This document shows, piece after piece, positions 11,229-21,403 of a DNA stretch of 64,000 bases. How positions within the stretch are numbered: the first letter of the stretch is position 1; each line of letters starts with the position of its first letter. The stretch is from assembly GCF_004342665.1 (NCBI RefSeq), contig NZ_SMBY01000006.1:124001-188000 (forward strand). The letters run 5' to 3'. Source of the DNA: Samsonia erythrinae (GTDB taxonomy: Bacteria; Pseudomonadota; Gammaproteobacteria; Enterobacterales; Enterobacteriaceae). The translations under genes and the position numbers were made by a program. Below the pieces are notes generated by a model. The model saw only the letters and a program-made list of their open reading frames with translations, ran no database searches and was not told where the DNA came from.

Positions 11229-12712
11229 GCGATGCCTCCCAACAAACGGGCAACGGTAATGCGATCTGAATAATCGAGACGCCGATTGCCGACCAGCTGA
11301 TAGTCTTCATGCCCTTTACCCGCAACCAGCACGACGTCATTTTCCTTAGCCTGCATGATGGCGCTGGTAACGGCCTCCGCACGACCGTGAATGACCTGAG
11401 CGCGTCCGGCGTCCAACAGTCCTGAGAGAATATCGGCCACGATCGCCTGCGGTTCTTCACTGCGCGGGTTATCATCCGTAACCACGACACAGTCGGCCAG
11501 TTGTTCGGCAATCCCGCCCATAAGTGGGCGCTTACCTTTATCTCGATCGCCGCCACAGCCAAACACGCACCAGAGTTTCCCTTTGCAGTGCAAACGCGCG
11601 GCTTCAAGCGCTTTCTCCAGCGCATCCGGCGTATGCGCGTAATCCACAACGACCGTTGGCTTCCCGTCGGTATGGAAAACTTCCATACGACCACACACGG
11701 GCTGTAGCAGAGATCCCGTGGTGACCAATTTATCCAGCGGATAGCCAAGAGACAGCAGTGTCGCCAGGGCCAGCAGCATGTTGCTAACGTTAAACGCCCC
11801 CATCAGGCGGCTTTCAATTTCGCCGTGTCCCCAGCTTGATTCAAACGCGATCGTGGCGCCGTTATCGTGATAATCAATCTGTATCGCTTTCAGCCAGCGC
11901 CCACGGCAGCCGGGGACAAGATTGTTTTCCATGGTGACCGCAACCGCGTCTGGCAGCTTAGACAACCAGCGCAGCCCAACCTCATCATCGGCATTGATAA
12001 TCATCTGTCCCACGCGATGATCGGTAAACAGCGTCCATTTGGCCGCTTCGTAGCTTTCCATATCGCCATGGTAATCAAGATGGTCGCGACTCAGATTGGT
12101 AAATACCGCCGCCGCAAACGGCAGAGCAGCGACACGGTGTTGCACTAGCCCGTGTGAAGAGACTTCCATTGCGGCAAACGTCGCGCCTTGCTCTACCAGT
12201 TGGCTCAGCATCTGCTGCACATCGACAGCGGAACCCGTTGTATTCTCTGTTGGAGTCGCCCGTCCCAACAGGCCATTGCCGACAGTACCCATCACGGCGC
12301 TGGTTTCACCTAACGCCTGACTCCACTGTGCGAGAAGCTGGGTCGTCGTCGTTTTTCCGTTGGTGCCCGTTACGCCAATCAACTGTATTTTTTCTGCCGG
12401 CTGCTGATAAAAACGACCAGCCAATGCAGAAAGCCGTTGGTTCAGATTACTGAGATAGACGACCGGCACACCGTGCATTTCACACACACTGCCATCGGCG
12501 GCCTCATCGTCCGCTTCGGCGATAATCGCGGCCACACCTTGCGCAATTGCCTGCGGGATATAGCGCCGCCCATCCGTTTTGTGTCCGACAATCGCGACAA
12601 ACAGATCCCCGGCAGCCGCAACGCGACTGTCTAATGTCATTTCCCGCAGCGCGCGCGCCGGGGCATCTTGCACCCACGGCGCAAGTAAATCGCGCAAATT
12701 ACGATCTGCCAC
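11225..12712 (-). CDS. murE: UDP-MurNAc-L-Ala-D-Glu--meso-diaminopimelate ligase MurE
   Basis: MurE adds the third stem-peptide residue. The 495-residue protein carries the ATP loop [17 protein letters not shown] near residue 115 and, toward the C-terminus, [10 protein letters not shown]. The DNPR tetrapeptide is the recognised signature of enzymes that use meso-diaminopimelate rather than lysine, in line with a Gram-negative wall. [15 protein letters not shown] and [16 protein letters not shown] are also present. The start lies 14 bases inside the ftsI 3' end, so the two genes are probably coupled. Confidence 0.98.
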   Translation of the reverse strand: MADRNLRDLLAPWVQDAPARALREMTLDSRVAAAGDLFVAIVGHKTDGRRYIPQAIAQGVAAIIAEADDEAADGSVCEMHGVPVVYLSNLNQRLSALAGRFYQQPAEKIQLIGVTGTNGKTTTTQLLAQWSQALGETSAVMGTVGNGLLGRATPTENTTGSAVDVQQMLSQLVEQGATFAAMEVSSHGLVQHRVAALPFAAAVFTNLSRDHLDYHGDMESYEAAKWTLFTDHRVGQMIINADDEVGLRWLSKLPDAVAVTMENNLVPGCRGRWLKAIQIDYHDNGATIAFESSWGHGEIESRLMGAFNVSNMLLALATLLSLGYPLDKLVTTGSLLQPVCGRMEVFHTDGKPTVVVDYAHTPDALEKALEAARLHCKGKLWCVFGCGGDRDKGKRPLMGGIAEQLADCVVVTDDNPRSEEPQAIVADILSGLLDAGRAQVIHGRAEAVTSAIMQAKENDVVLVAGKGHEDYQLVGNRRLDYSDRITVARLLGGIA

Positions 12713-14462
12713 CTGAACCCTCTTCTCTATTAATCACAAACTCGTTTTTATCGCCCGTCGGCAATGCATCCGGTTCAATATTCATCGTCCGCAGAACCCC
12801 GCCCATAATGGCGCCAAAAACGGGTGCTGAAACGGCACCGCCATAGTATTTCCCTGCCTGGGGGTCGTTAATCACGACGACCAGAGCAAAACGCGGGTTA
12901 CTGGCAGGCGCGACGCCCGCCGTGTAGGCAATATATTTATTGATGTACTTACCATCCGGGCCGACTTTCTTTGCCGTCCCCGTTTTAATGGCAATACGAT
13001 AGCCCTTGATAGCCGCTTTTGTGCCACCACCGCCGGGCAGCGCCACGCTTTCCATCATGTGCACCACGGAACGCACCAGCGCTTCAGGGAAGACTCGTTC
13101 ACCCGGCACCGGTGGATCAACTTTGGTAATCGACAGGGGGCGATAAACGCCGAAACTGCCGATGGTGGCATAGACTCGCGCTAGCTGTAACGGTGTTACC
13201 ATTAGCCCGTAGCCGAAAGAAAAGGTGGCCCTCTCTATGTCAGACCACCGTTGTTTTTTAGGGTATAAGCCACTGCTTTCTCCGACCAACCCCAAATTGG
13301 TCGCTTTTCCCAATCCAAAGCGCGCATAAGTATCCACTAACGCAGAGGACGGCATCGCTAACGCCAGCCTGGAAACGCCGACGTTACTCGATTTCTGAAG
13401 CACACCGGTTAGCGTTAATTCGCTATAGCGCGCCACATCTTTGATTTCATGACCGTTGATGTAATAAGGCAGCGTATTGAGCACGCTATTTTCCTTCACC
13501 ACGCCACGCTGCAAGGCTGTCATCACCACCATCGGTTTCACCGTCGAACCCGGTTCGAAAATGTCGGTGATGGCACGATTACGCATAATTTCTTTCGGCG
13601 TATCCGCCAGATTGTTCGGGTTATAGGACGGGCTGTTCGCCATCGCCAGCACTTCGCCGGTATTCACATCGACGAGAACAGCCGTGCCGGATTCGGCTTT
13701 ATTGAATGCAACGGCGTTATTCAGTTCGCGGTAAACCTGCGCCTGCAAACGCTCATCAATACTGAGCGCCAGATTATGCGCGGCCTGACTGTCGACGGAG
13801 GAGATATCTTCAATCACCCGGCCAAACCGATCTTTACGCACGGTACGCTCACCGGGCTGCCCGGTCAGCCAGCGGTCAAAACTTTTTTCAACCCCTTCGA
13901 TCCCCTGTCCATCGATATTGGTGAAACCAATAAGATGGGATGTCACCTGACCGGAAGGATAATAGCGCCGAGACTCCTGCCGCAGGTTAATCCCGGGCAG
14001 TTTCAGCTTATGGATATATTCACCGATGGCCGGATTCACCTGGCGCGCCAGATAAACGAAGCGCCCTTTGGGGTTAGCATTGATCTTGGTTGCCAACTGA
14101 TCCAACGGGATATCAAGGGCGTCAGACAGCGCTTTCCAGCGCGTATCCAGCGTAATGCCGCCGCGTTCGTTGACCTCTTTCGGATCGGCCCAGACGGCAT
14201 TGACCGGCACGCTAACCGCCAGAGGGCGGCCCGCACGATCGCTAATCATGCCGCGTGCCGTAGGCACTTCCTGCACGCGCAGGGAACGCATATCCCCTTC
14301 ACGCACCAGTTTGTCTGGATTGATCACCTGTAGGTAAGCAGCACGCGCCATCAAGCCGACCATCGCAAGCAAGATACAGCCGCAAAGCAACGCAAAACGC
14401 CAGCTGACAAAGCTGGCCTGATCTTCCTGGCGTTTTAACTTTCCTGTACGAGTTGCTTTCAT
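12699..14462 (-). CDS. ftsI: Septal peptidoglycan transpeptidase FtsI (PBP3)
   Basis: FtsI is the division-specific class B penicillin-binding protein that crosslinks septal peptidoglycan alongside FtsW. It has 587 residues (E. coli 588). One transmembrane helix follows a short cytoplasmic tail (about residues 20-40), then the pedestal domain with [17 protein letters not shown]. The three transpeptidase motifs are intact: the catalytic serine in GSTVKPM, SSN in [11 protein letters not shown], and KTG in [10 protein letters not shown]. FtsL lies 20 bases upstream. Confidence 0.98.
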   Translation of the reverse strand: MKATRTGKLKRQEDQASFVSWRFALLCGCILLAMVGLMARAAYLQVINPDKLVREGDMRSLRVQEVPTARGMISDRAGRPLAVSVPVNAVWADPKEVNERGGITLDTRWKALSDALDIPLDQLATKINANPKGRFVYLARQVNPAIGEYIHKLKLPGINLRQESRRYYPSGQVTSHLIGFTNIDGQGIEGVEKSFDRWLTGQPGERTVRKDRFGRVIEDISSVDSQAAHNLALSIDERLQAQVYRELNNAVAFNKAESGTAVLVDVNTGEVLAMANSPSYNPNNLADTPKEIMRNRAITDIFEPGSTVKPMVVMTALQRGVVKENSVLNTLPYYINGHEIKDVARYSELTLTGVLQKSSNVGVSRLALAMPSSALVDTYARFGLGKATNLGLVGESSGLYPKKQRWSDIERATFSFGYGLMVTPLQLARVYATIGSFGVYRPLSITKVDPPVPGERVFPEALVRSVVHMMESVALPGGGGTKAAIKGYRIAIKTGTAKKVGPDGKYINKYIAYTAGVAPASNPRFALVVVINDPQAGKYYGGAVSAPVFGAIMGGVLRTMNIEPDALPTGDKNEFVINREEGSGGRS

Positions 14463-14482
14463 GCTTACTGATGCCTATTTAG

Positions 14483-14803
14483 TCATTGCTTAACCACAAT
14501 ATTTTCCTGTGACGGATCAACGTGTCCCATTTGCAATTTTTCCATCGCGATCCGCTCAACGCGGCTATGGTCGCCCAGCGAGTTCTCCTCCAGGATCAAG
14601 TTTCGCCATTCGATATCCAATGCATCACGTTCCAGAAGAAGCTGTTCGCGCTCCGCCGTCAGCAGACGGGTACGGTGCGCCGTCGTCACCACAAAAACGG
14701 CGGAAACCAGTACGGCAACCATCAACAACATCGGAATCTTTGCATTGCGCAGCAAATCTTCGCCGATGACGCCAACCAGTGTATGCCGTTCATTGCCCAT
14801 CAT
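14483..14803 (-). CDS. ftsL: Cell division protein FtsL
   Basis: FtsL is a small bitopic membrane protein that forms a periplasmic coiled coil with FtsB and links to FtsQ. The protein has 106 residues, somewhat shorter than the 121 of E. coli. A cytoplasmic N-terminus precedes one transmembrane helix (about residues 24-43, [19 protein letters not shown]), and the periplasmic part, rich in leucine, glutamate and arginine, has heptad character. The start overlaps the rsmH stop by four bases. A second ATG directly follows the first and could also be used. Confidence 0.95.
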   Translation of the reverse strand: MMGNERHTLVGVIGEDLLRNAKIPMLLMVAVLVSAVFVVTTAHRTRLLTAEREQLLLERDALDIEWRNLILEENSLGDHSRVERIAMEKLQMGHVDPSQENIVVKQ

Positions 14804-15741
14804 GCTGGCAGCCTCTCGGCAAACCGCAGCACGGAGCTACGCGCGCGTGGGTTTTCAGCCACTTCCGCTTCCGAAGGCATCATTTTTCCAGCCGCTTTCA
14901 ATGTTTGTCCGCCCTGACTGCGCAGTTGCTCTTCCGTTAACGGCAGGCCGGCAGGCACCTGAGGCCCACGGCTCTGGTGACGAATAAACCGTTTTACAAT
15001 CCGATCTTCCAGCGAATGGAAGCTGATCACCGACAGACGCCCATGCGGAGCTAGCACGCTTAACGCGCCTTCCAGCGCGCGTTCGATCTCTTCCAACTCA
15101 CTATTGATATAAATGCGGATCGCCTGAAAACTGCGCGTTGCCGGATGTTTATGCTTTTCCCTGATCGGACTGGCCGCCGCGATTAATTCGGCCAGCTCTT
15201 TTGTCCGCGTCATCGGCTCTGTGCGGTTACGCTCCACGATGGCGCGGGCAATACGTTTGGCAAAACGCTCTTCGCCGAACGTTTTCAATACCCAGGCGAT
15301 ATCATCGACCTCAGCTTTCATCAGCCATTCGGCGGCAGACAGGCCGCGCGTCGGATCCATGCGCATGTCCAACGGGCCGTCACGCATAAATGAAAACCCG
15401 CGTTCAGGGTCGTCAAGCTGGGGGGAGGAAACGCCAAGATCGAGCAGAACGCCATTGATCTGGCCGGTCAGTCCGCGCTCCGCGACATAATCTGCCATGG
15501 CGGAAAATGGCCCATGAATAATCGAGAAACGGGGATCGTCAATCGCCTTCGCCGCTTCAATCGCCTGAGGATCGCGATCGATCGCCAGCAGACGGCCTTC
15601 CGCGCCCAGTTGAGAAAGGATCAGACGCGAGTGACCGCCGCGGCCAAATGTGCCGTCGAGGTAAATGCCGTCTCTGCGAATGTTCAGGCCGTTGACGGCT
15701 TCATCCAGCAGGACTGTCGTGTGTTTATAATTTTCCAGCAT
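14800..15741 (-). CDS. rsmH: 16S rRNA (cytosine(1402)-N(4))-methyltransferase RsmH
   Basis: RsmH (formerly MraW) methylates N4 of C1402 in the 16S rRNA decoding centre. The 313-residue length matches E. coli. N-terminal [13 protein letters not shown] and the SAM-binding motif [14 protein letters not shown] are followed by AIDRDPQAI and [20 protein letters not shown], and the C-terminal [13 protein letters not shown] is the family signature. It starts two bases after the mraZ stop. Confidence 0.98.
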   Translation of the reverse strand: MLENYKHTTVLLDEAVNGLNIRRDGIYLDGTFGRGGHSRLILSQLGAEGRLLAIDRDPQAIEAAKAIDDPRFSIIHGPFSAMADYVAERGLTGQINGVLLDLGVSSPQLDDPERGFSFMRDGPLDMRMDPTRGLSAAEWLMKAEVDDIAWVLKTFGEERFAKRIARAIVERNRTEPMTRTKELAELIAAASPIREKHKHPATRSFQAIRIYINSELEEIERALEGALSVLAPHGRLSVISFHSLEDRIVKRFIRHQSRGPQVPAGLPLTEEQLRSQGGQTLKAAGKMMPSEAEVAENPRARSSVLRFAERLPA

Positions 15742-15743
15742 GG

Positions 15744-16202
15744 CTATAGTGATAGATCCTGCAACCGATCAGATAAGGGTTCCTGAGTCGATAGTTCAGC
15801 GTCAATATCGTCCCTGACTTGTTGATACCAAGTCTGTTCATCCCACAGTTCAAATTTGTTGAACTGTCCGACTAGCATCACTTCTTTTTTAAGGTTCGCA
15901 TGCTGCCTTAACGTATTCGCAATCAACAAACGCCCAGCACTATCCATTTGGCACTCGCTGGCATGTCCCAATAACAAACGCTGAACGCGACGTTCAGCGG
16001 GATTCATGCTCGATAGGCGAGAAAGTTTTTGTTCAATGATTTCCCATTCAGGCAAGGGATAAAGCAGCAGACAGGGCTGATGAAGGTCAATGGTACAAAC
16101 CATTTGACCCTGCGTTTCCCCGTTCAGCGTTTCCCGGTATCGGGTGGGCACAGCAAGGCGCCCTTTACTGTCGAGGTTAACCAGCGTAGCCCCACGAAAC
16201 AT
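15744..16202 (-). CDS. mraZ: Transcriptional regulator MraZ
   Basis: MraZ is an AbrB-fold ring-forming DNA-binding protein that represses the dcw cluster by binding repeats in its own leader. It has 152 residues with two copies of the MraZ domain: [18 protein letters not shown] near the N-terminus and [18 protein letters not shown] near residue 90. It is the first gene of the cluster, and three candidate MraZ boxes lie between its promoter and ATG, consistent with autoregulation. Confidence 0.98.
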   Translation of the reverse strand: MFRGATLVNLDSKGRLAVPTRYRETLNGETQGQMVCTIDLHQPCLLLYPLPEWEIIEQKLSRLSSMNPAERRVQRLLLGHASECQMDSAGRLLIANTLRQHANLKKEVMLVGQFNKFELWDEQTWYQQVRDDIDAELSTQEPLSDRLQDLSL

Positions 16203-16231
16203 ACCTGAGTTACCCCTTCATAACCTTTTTC

Positions 16232-16256
16232 ACCACTTTATCCCACAAATTCCCAC
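16232..16256 (-). promoter_or_regulatory. Three MraZ-binding boxes
   Basis: Read on the minus strand, GTGGG, GTGGG and GTGGT occur with exact ten-base spacing (complements at 16252-16256, 16242-16246 and 16232-16236). E. coli MraZ recognises tandem GTGGG repeats separated by five-base spacers in the mraZ leader, so these are the likely autoregulatory sites. The third box has one mismatch. Confidence 0.85.
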
Positions 16257-16263
16257 ATTGAAG

Positions 16264-16293
16264 AGTGTACGGAGGGTATGAAAACCTTGTCAA
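16264..16293 (-). promoter_or_regulatory. Predicted dcw cluster promoter (Pmra)
   Basis: On the minus strand a perfect -35 TTGACA (16293-16288) is followed by an 18-base spacer and a -10 TACACT (16269-16264). Transcription would start near 16257, at the upstream edge of the MraZ boxes, so bound MraZ would overlap the start region. Confidence 0.75.
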
Positions 16294-17077
16294 GCCAGAG
16301 CAGACGCGCTTTGGAATTATTTCGGCATGAATTGCGGGCGGCATGGAGGCAAAAAGAATAAGAGCTCAGAATTAATAAAGATTAACGTCATGAAAATTTA
16401 AGAGAAATTCACAGTAAAAATGAATCCTTGCAAACAGTTAACCGCGAATTCCGCTGTGTCGATTATTTTTGTCGTCACAAGTTGATACTGAATATAAAGT
16501 TTTCCAGAATAGTCTTATCAGTTGAAGGCCTCGAATATCAGGGCCTGCGCCAATCTGTAAAATTATACCGTGATTGTTAACATTTGCTCAACGTCACATT
16601 TTTAACCTGAACATCGTCGATTCTTTATTAATCAGCCGATTGACTTTCATTTACGCGCTGACATTAAACACCGTTTTCTGAAAAGAATAATGTATTCAGG
16701 AAATGCGCCGAATAAATCACACGCGCCTCGCGGCTAAACAGGTATGAAAAAGAAACCGTATAGTCAGGCAATTTTTAGCGCTCGTCTCTTCATACATTAA
16801 TAGAATGCGGACCTCACCAAATCACGGCGCGAAAACAATAAATAACACATTGTTTTATAAAAAATTAATTCTATTTATCGCGATAAAAAAACGCCAAAAA
16901 TGCGACTTAAAAATAAAGTAGCGGCAAAGTACGAAAACCGGGCATAAATAACGATTAATCCCTAGTACCAAGCCAGACAGTCAGTGATGTAAACTATGCA
17001 GGTAAAATAAATCACAACAAAAAACCATTCATCGGTAAAAAACCAGTTTATCTGCCCTGGAAATGGAGCGTACAGGT
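16294..17077. other. Long AT-rich intergenic region between mraZ and alaE
   Basis: Nearly 800 bases separate the divergently transcribed dcw promoter and alaE. The DNA is visibly richer in A and T than its surroundings, and neither strand holds a convincing open reading frame, RNA gene or strong terminator. It must contain the alaE promoter; TAAAAT near 17002 is a possible -10, but no good -35 was found. Otherwise nothing recognisable is seen. Confidence 0.6.
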
Positions 17078-17515
17078 ATGTTTTCTTCGACATCGCGCTT
17101 GCGAAGTGCTACCGCAGATACCTTCGCACTCGTTGTGTATTGTTTCATCACTGGAATGGCGATTGAAATCATGCTTTCCGGCCTGAGCATTGAGCAATCG
17201 CTCTCTTCGCGACTGCTGTCTATTCCCGTTAATATCGTCATTGCCTGGCCATACGGGCTTTATCGCGATCGCGTATTGAGCATGGCGAAACGTTACGGCG
17301 GCAACCATTTTCTGGTGCGCAACCTTGCCGACCTGTTTGCTTACGTCAGTTTCCAATCTCCCGTTTATGCGCTTATTCTCTGGAGTATCGGGGCAACAAG
17401 CACGCAAATGCTGACAGCGGTCACCAGTAATCTATTGGTGTCGATGGTGATGGGCGTGATATACGGCTATTTTTTGGAATATTGCCGTCGGTTATTTCGG
17501 GTCGCATTGCCATAA
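17078..17515 (+). CDS. alaE: L-alanine exporter AlaE
   Basis: AlaE exports L-alanine across the inner membrane and prevents toxic accumulation. The start [16 protein letters not shown] matches the E. coli N-terminus (MFSPQSRLRHAVADTF) and gives 145 residues (E. coli 149). A GGAG lies about ten bases before this ATG. Conserved stretches include [26 protein letters not shown]-like [17 protein letters not shown] and [15 protein letters not shown]; four hydrophobic segments are evident. In E. coli the gene lies elsewhere, so its place between mraZ and cra is lineage-specific. It converges on cra. Confidence 0.93.
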   Translation: MFSSTSRLRSATADTFALVVYCFITGMAIEIMLSGLSIEQSLSSRLLSIPVNIVIAWPYGLYRDRVLSMAKRYGGNHFLVRNLADLFAYVSFQSPVYALILWSIGATSTQMLTAVTSNLLVSMVMGVIYGYFLEYCRRLFRVALP

Positions 17516-17533
17516 ATGCATTGAGAAAAATAA

Positions 17534-17555
17534 GCGCCATAGCAACCTATGGCGC
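17534..17555 (-). terminator. Terminator of cra
   Basis: A perfect 9-bp stem GCGCCATAG/CTATGGCGC with a four-base CAAC loop lies between the convergent alaE and cra ends. On the minus strand it is followed by TTATTTTT, so it terminates cra best; the plus-strand side lacks a clear U run. Confidence 0.8.
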
Positions 17556-17573
17556 AGTCAGATAAAAAAGAGA

Positions 17574-18578
17574 TCAGCCGCGGTTCAGCGCGCCGCGGCG
17601 ATACAGGTTTCGCCGGATACGATTCAAACCGGGCTTCGGTTTTTTTGGCTCATCCAGACTGGCCAGTACCAGTTCCAGCACGCGCTCCGCAACTTCACGG
17701 TGGCGCTGAGCAACGGATAACACCGGGCACTCCAGATAATCCAACAGTTCGTTATCCCCAAAGGTCGCAATGGCCAAATTGCTCGGCAAACGCCCGTTAA
17801 TCTTCAGGTTGACGTCCATCACCCCCTGCAATAGCGGGAATGAGGTGGTGAACAGCGCTTCAGGCATAGGATGCCTTTTCAAATAATCCATAAATGCGGC
17901 GGCGGCGGCGGCGCGTTCATAGCTATTGGAATAAAGATAATTCACCTCACGCGGATCGCCCGCCCACGCCTGACGGAACCCCTGTTCACGCAGAAAACTG
18001 ACGGAAAGCTCAGGTAAGGCGCCAAGATACAGTACCGATTTCGCGGGCATTTTCCTTAATTCTTGCGCCAGCATCTCGGCATCTTCAAGGTCGGCGCCTA
18101 CCACGCTGGTAAAGTGCTCGCGATCCAATGCACGGTCCAGTGCGATGATCGGCAGGCGACCGTTGGCCCAGCGCTGATAGAAGGGATGCTCAGGCGGTAG
18201 CGCGGTTGAAACGATAATCGCATCAACCTGACGCTGTAGCAGATGCTCAATACAGCGCATCTCGTTGTCTGGCTGATCCTCGGAACAGGCAATTAAGAGC
18301 TGATACCCACGCTGTCTGGCCTGCCGCTCCAGATAGTTGGCTATACGGGTATAGCTGGTGTTTTCCAGATCGGGGATGACCAGACCAATTGAACGCGTGC
18401 GGCCAGCGCGTAATCCAGCAGCGACGGCGTTGGGATGATAATTATATTCCCTGACGACAGCCATCACCTTCTCAACGGTCTTATCGCTCACGCGATATTG
18501 TTTGGCTTTCCCATTAATCACATAGCTGGCAGTAGTGCGTGAAACACCCGCAAGACGCGCGATTTCATCCAGTTTCAC
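17574..18578 (-). CDS. cra: Catabolite repressor/activator Cra (FruR)
   Basis: Cra is a LacI-family global regulator that senses glycolytic flux through fructose phosphates, activating gluconeogenic and repressing glycolytic genes. The 334 residues equal the E. coli length. The N-terminal helix-turn-helix [25 protein letters not shown] and hinge [24 protein letters not shown] are unmistakable; the C-terminal periplasmic-binding-protein-like effector domain follows. Cra near mraZ and ilvIH is the conserved enteric arrangement, interrupted here only by alaE. Confidence 0.97.
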   Translation of the reverse strand: MKLDEIARLAGVSRTTASYVINGKAKQYRVSDKTVEKVMAVVREYNYHPNAVAAGLRAGRTRSIGLVIPDLENTSYTRIANYLERQARQRGYQLLIACSEDQPDNEMRCIEHLLQRQVDAIIVSTALPPEHPFYQRWANGRLPIIALDRALDREHFTSVVGADLEDAEMLAQELRKMPAKSVLYLGALPELSVSFLREQGFRQAWAGDPREVNYLYSNSYERAAAAAAFMDYLKRHPMPEALFTTSFPLLQGVMDVNLKINGRLPSNLAIATFGDNELLDYLECPVLSVAQRHREVAERVLELVLASLDEPKKPKPGLNRIRRNLYRRGALNRG

Positions 18579-18773
18579 GTTAACCCCTTAGTAAGCCGGA
18601 TAAATAAATAGAGTGATGACCATAACATCATCATGGAGATAGCGTAGATCTAACCGCAGAAGCTTTTGGACGGCAACTGCTTTTATCACGTTCCACACAT
18701 ATTTCAAGCCATCACGCAATCATGGACATCTTGTATTCTGAAATATATTAAGTCTATTAAGATAGGAAAAACT

Positions 18774-18805
18774 AAAAAAGCCCAATAGTGATTATCGGGC
18801 TTTTT
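18774..18805 (-). terminator. Terminator of ilvIH
   Basis: AAAAAAGCCC and GGGCTTTTT flank a 13-base loop just past the ilvH stop. On the minus strand the hairpin ends in a T run, so it ends the ilvIH transcript. The near symmetry would allow activity on the plus strand too. Confidence 0.75.
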
Positions 18806-18831
18806 CACAGAGAACGCAGTGTAAACGTCGT

Positions 18832-19323
18832 TTAACGCATGATCTTATCGCCGCGCGATACGCCGACGATCCCTGAGCGGGCGGCTTCTACAACTTCAGC
18901 GACGTCACGCACGGCGCTGAGAAAGGCATCCAATTTATCGCTGGTGCCGGCAAGCTGTACGGTATAAAGCGACGCGGTGACATCCACGATCTGGCCGCGG
19001 AAAATATCGGCGCAGCGTTTCACCTCTTCCCGCCCATAGCCTGTGGCCTGAACCTTTACCAACATGATCTCACGTTCAACGTGCGCACCTTGTCCCAGTT
19101 CACTGACCCGCAGCACATCCACCAGCTTGTGCAGTTGCTTTTCGATCTGCTCCAACACTTTCTCATCCCCTACCGTCTGGATGGTCATACGAGACAGGGT
19201 AGGATCTTCGGTGGGAGCGACCGTCAGGCTTTCGATGTTGTAACCCCGTTGGGAAAACAGACCGACGACGCGTGACAAGGCCCCTGATTCATTCTCAAGT
19301 AATACTGATAAAATCCGCCGCAT
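18832..19323 (-). CDS. ilvH: Acetolactate synthase III small (regulatory) subunit
   Basis: IlvH is the regulatory subunit of acetohydroxyacid synthase III; it raises catalytic activity and confers valine feedback inhibition. The chosen start [27 protein letters not shown] gives 163 residues, exactly as in E. coli; the longer frame would extend ten residues into ilvI. The N-terminal ACT domain binds valine, and the C-terminal domain ends in [13 protein letters not shown]. It begins two bases after the ilvI stop, so the two are an operon. Confidence 0.97.
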   Translation of the reverse strand: MRRILSVLLENESGALSRVVGLFSQRGYNIESLTVAPTEDPTLSRMTIQTVGDEKVLEQIEKQLHKLVDVLRVSELGQGAHVEREIMLVKVQATGYGREEVKRCADIFRGQIVDVTASLYTVQLAGTSDKLDAFLSAVRDVAEVVEAARSGIVGVSRGDKIMR

Positions 19324-19325
19324 GA

Positions 19326-21044
19326 TCAGGTCCTCTCCGTTTTGCTCAGCCACATTTCATCCATCGCGCCGCCGCGAATCTGCATGGGGTATACATGCTC
19401 GCTGCTATCGATATTGATATCGACAAACACCAGACGATCTTTCTGCGCCAGCGCTTGCGACAGCTTACTTTCCAATTCATCCGGCGTGTTGATGGAAATC
19501 CCAATGTGGCCGTATGCTTCAGCCAGCTTGACGAAATCCGGTAATGATTCCATATAGGAACTGGAATGGCGGCCAGAATAGATCATGTCCTGCCACTGTT
19601 TCACCATACCCAGAAAACGGTTATTGAGGTTAATCACCACCACGGGCAAATCGTATTGCAGCGCCGTCGAGAGCTCCTGAATATTCATCTGAATACTGCC
19701 GTCGCCGGTGACGCAAATCACCGTTTCTTCCGGCAGTGCGAGCTTGATGCCCAGCGCCGCCGGCAGGCCGAAGCCCATCGTCCCCAGTCCGCCGGAGTTC
19801 ACCCAGCGACGCGGTAAATCGAAAGGATAATACAGCGCGGCGAACATCTGGTGCTGGCCGACGTCCGAGGCCACATAGGCTTTACCTTCCGTCAGCCGAT
19901 GCAGCGTTTCAATCACCGCCTGCGGTTTAATCTTGTCGCCTTCAGTGCTGTATTTCAGGCAGCGGCGTGCACGCCATTGTTCGATCCTCTGCCACCAGTC
20001 GCGAAGCGCATCGAACTGCTGCTGCGGAGCATCCTGTTCCAGCAGATCCAGCATCAGGCTTAATACCTGTTTCGCATCGCCGACGATGGGAATATCCGCG
20101 CTGACCGTTTTGGAAATCGACGCGGGATCGATATCGATGTGCAGTACCGTCGCATTCGGGCAGTACTTCGCCAGATTATTCGTCGTTCGATCGTCGAAAC
20201 GCACGCCGACGGCGAAAATCACATCGGCGTGATGCATCGCCATGTTCGCTTCATACGTCCCGTGCATCCCCAGCATGCCGAGGCATTGCCGATGCGTTCC
20301 GGGAAAGCCGCCCAGCCCCATCAGCGAGGTTGTCACCGGCAGGTTAAGCTTCTCCGCCAGCGTCAGCAGCTCTTCGTGACACTCTGCGTTAATCACGCCG
20401 CCGCCGCTGTAGATAATCGGCTTTTCTGCCGCCAGCAGGGTTTGTAGCGCGCGGCGGATCTGGCCTTTGTGTCCCTGTACCGTCGGATTATAGGAGCGCA
20501 TGCTGACGCTGTCGGGATAAACGTACGGCAGCTTATTCGCGGGATTCATGATGTCTTTCGGCAGATCGACCACCACGGGACCCGGACGCCCGCTGGACGC
20601 CAGATAAAACGCTTTTTTCAGGATCGTCGGGACATCTTCGGTCTGCTTGACCAGAAAGCTGTGCTTCACGATAGGACGGGAAATGCCCACCATGTCGCAC
20701 TCCTGAAAGGCATCATAGCCAATCAGCGAAGTGGCAACCTGACCGGACAACACCACCATAGGAATCGAGTCCATATAAGCGGTAGCGATACCCGTGATCG
20801 CATTTGTTGCACCGGGACCGGAGGTGACCAATACCACGCCGACGTCGCCCGTCGCACGCGCATAGCCATCAGCCATATGAACCGCGCCTTGCTCATGGCG
20901 CACCAAAATATGCTCAATACCGCCAACCGTATGCAGGGCGTCGTAAATATCCAGTACCGCACCGCCCGGATAACCGAACACATGTTTTACGCCCTGATCG
21001 ATCAACGATCGGACCACCATTTCGGCGCCTGACAACATCTCCAT
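19326..21044 (-). CDS. ilvI: Acetolactate synthase III catalytic subunit
   Basis: IlvI condenses two pyruvates to acetolactate, or pyruvate with 2-oxobutyrate to acetohydroxybutyrate, the first committed step to valine, leucine and isoleucine. It has 572 residues (E. coli 574). The N-terminal ThDP-pyrimidine domain includes the catalytic glutamate in [19 protein letters not shown]. The central domain carries [12 protein letters not shown]. The C-terminal ThDP-pyrophosphate motif runs from [13 protein letters not shown] to NLNNRF. In enterics ilvIH is activated by Lrp; AT-rich DNA upstream would fit but no definite Lrp site was identified. Confidence 0.97.
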   Translation of the reverse strand: MEMLSGAEMVVRSLIDQGVKHVFGYPGGAVLDIYDALHTVGGIEHILVRHEQGAVHMADGYARATGDVGVVLVTSGPGATNAITGIATAYMDSIPMVVLSGQVATSLIGYDAFQECDMVGISRPIVKHSFLVKQTEDVPTILKKAFYLASSGRPGPVVVDLPKDIMNPANKLPYVYPDSVSMRSYNPTVQGHKGQIRRALQTLLAAEKPIIYSGGGVINAECHEELLTLAEKLNLPVTTSLMGLGGFPGTHRQCLGMLGMHGTYEANMAMHHADVIFAVGVRFDDRTTNNLAKYCPNATVLHIDIDPASISKTVSADIPIVGDAKQVLSLMLDLLEQDAPQQQFDALRDWWQRIEQWRARRCLKYSTEGDKIKPQAVIETLHRLTEGKAYVASDVGQHQMFAALYYPFDLPRRWVNSGGLGTMGFGLPAALGIKLALPEETVICVTGDGSIQMNIQELSTALQYDLPVVVINLNNRFLGMVKQWQDMIYSGRHSSSYMESLPDFVKLAEAYGHIGISINTPDELESKLSQALAQKDRLVFVDINIDSSEHVYPMQIRGGAMDEMWLSKTERT

Positions 21045-21403
21045 GGGTTTGCCTCTATTTGTTCAGAAGACGGAATCCGTTTCTGTATTGACCGGGGGAT
21101 CCCCGCGCTCACGTTGTATTCACACTGTTAATATTTAGAACAAGAATACGGAATATCATAGGGGTTAATGATAACCCATTAACATAACGTGAGATTATGA
21201 CGCAGATAAACGGCAAAAAACCACCGCTCTTAATTTAGCCAAGGGGAAATAGAACGTGATGGAAAAAAGAACTGAGATAAAATACTAACCGGGAACCATC
21301 AGACCTGATAGATCGTCCACAAAGGCCATAAATTACAGAGTGAAATCTTGAGGCCGACAACCCCGTTTCCTGAAAAGAAAAGGGGTTGTCGGCCTCAACG
21401 CCA
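21045..21403. promoter_or_regulatory. Intergenic region upstream of ilvI
   Basis: This region holds the ilvIH promoter side. Two overlapping inverted repeats are present: GGGTTA-4-TAACCC (21162-21177) and GTTAATG-6-CATTAAC (21164-21183), possible regulator sites. The downstream part holds the 17-bp hairpin listed separately. No open reading frame is convincing. leuO, which lies near ilvIH in E. coli, is absent here. Confidence 0.5.
21348..21398 (-). terminator. 17-bp perfect inverted repeat after the acyl-CoA ligase gene
   Basis: Arms 21348-21364 and 21382-21398 are perfectly complementary over 17 bp around a 17-base loop. It lies five bases past the ligase stop and probably protects or terminates that transcript. 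There is no T run after the stem; the T-rich stretch is in the loop on the minus strand. The unusual length and perfection also suit a small mobile repeat or a protein-binding palindrome. Confidence 0.5.

Noticed and set aside
17029-17407. Minus-strand ORFs opposite alaE
   Set aside because: They are antisense to a gene with clear AlaE identity and lack credible starts.
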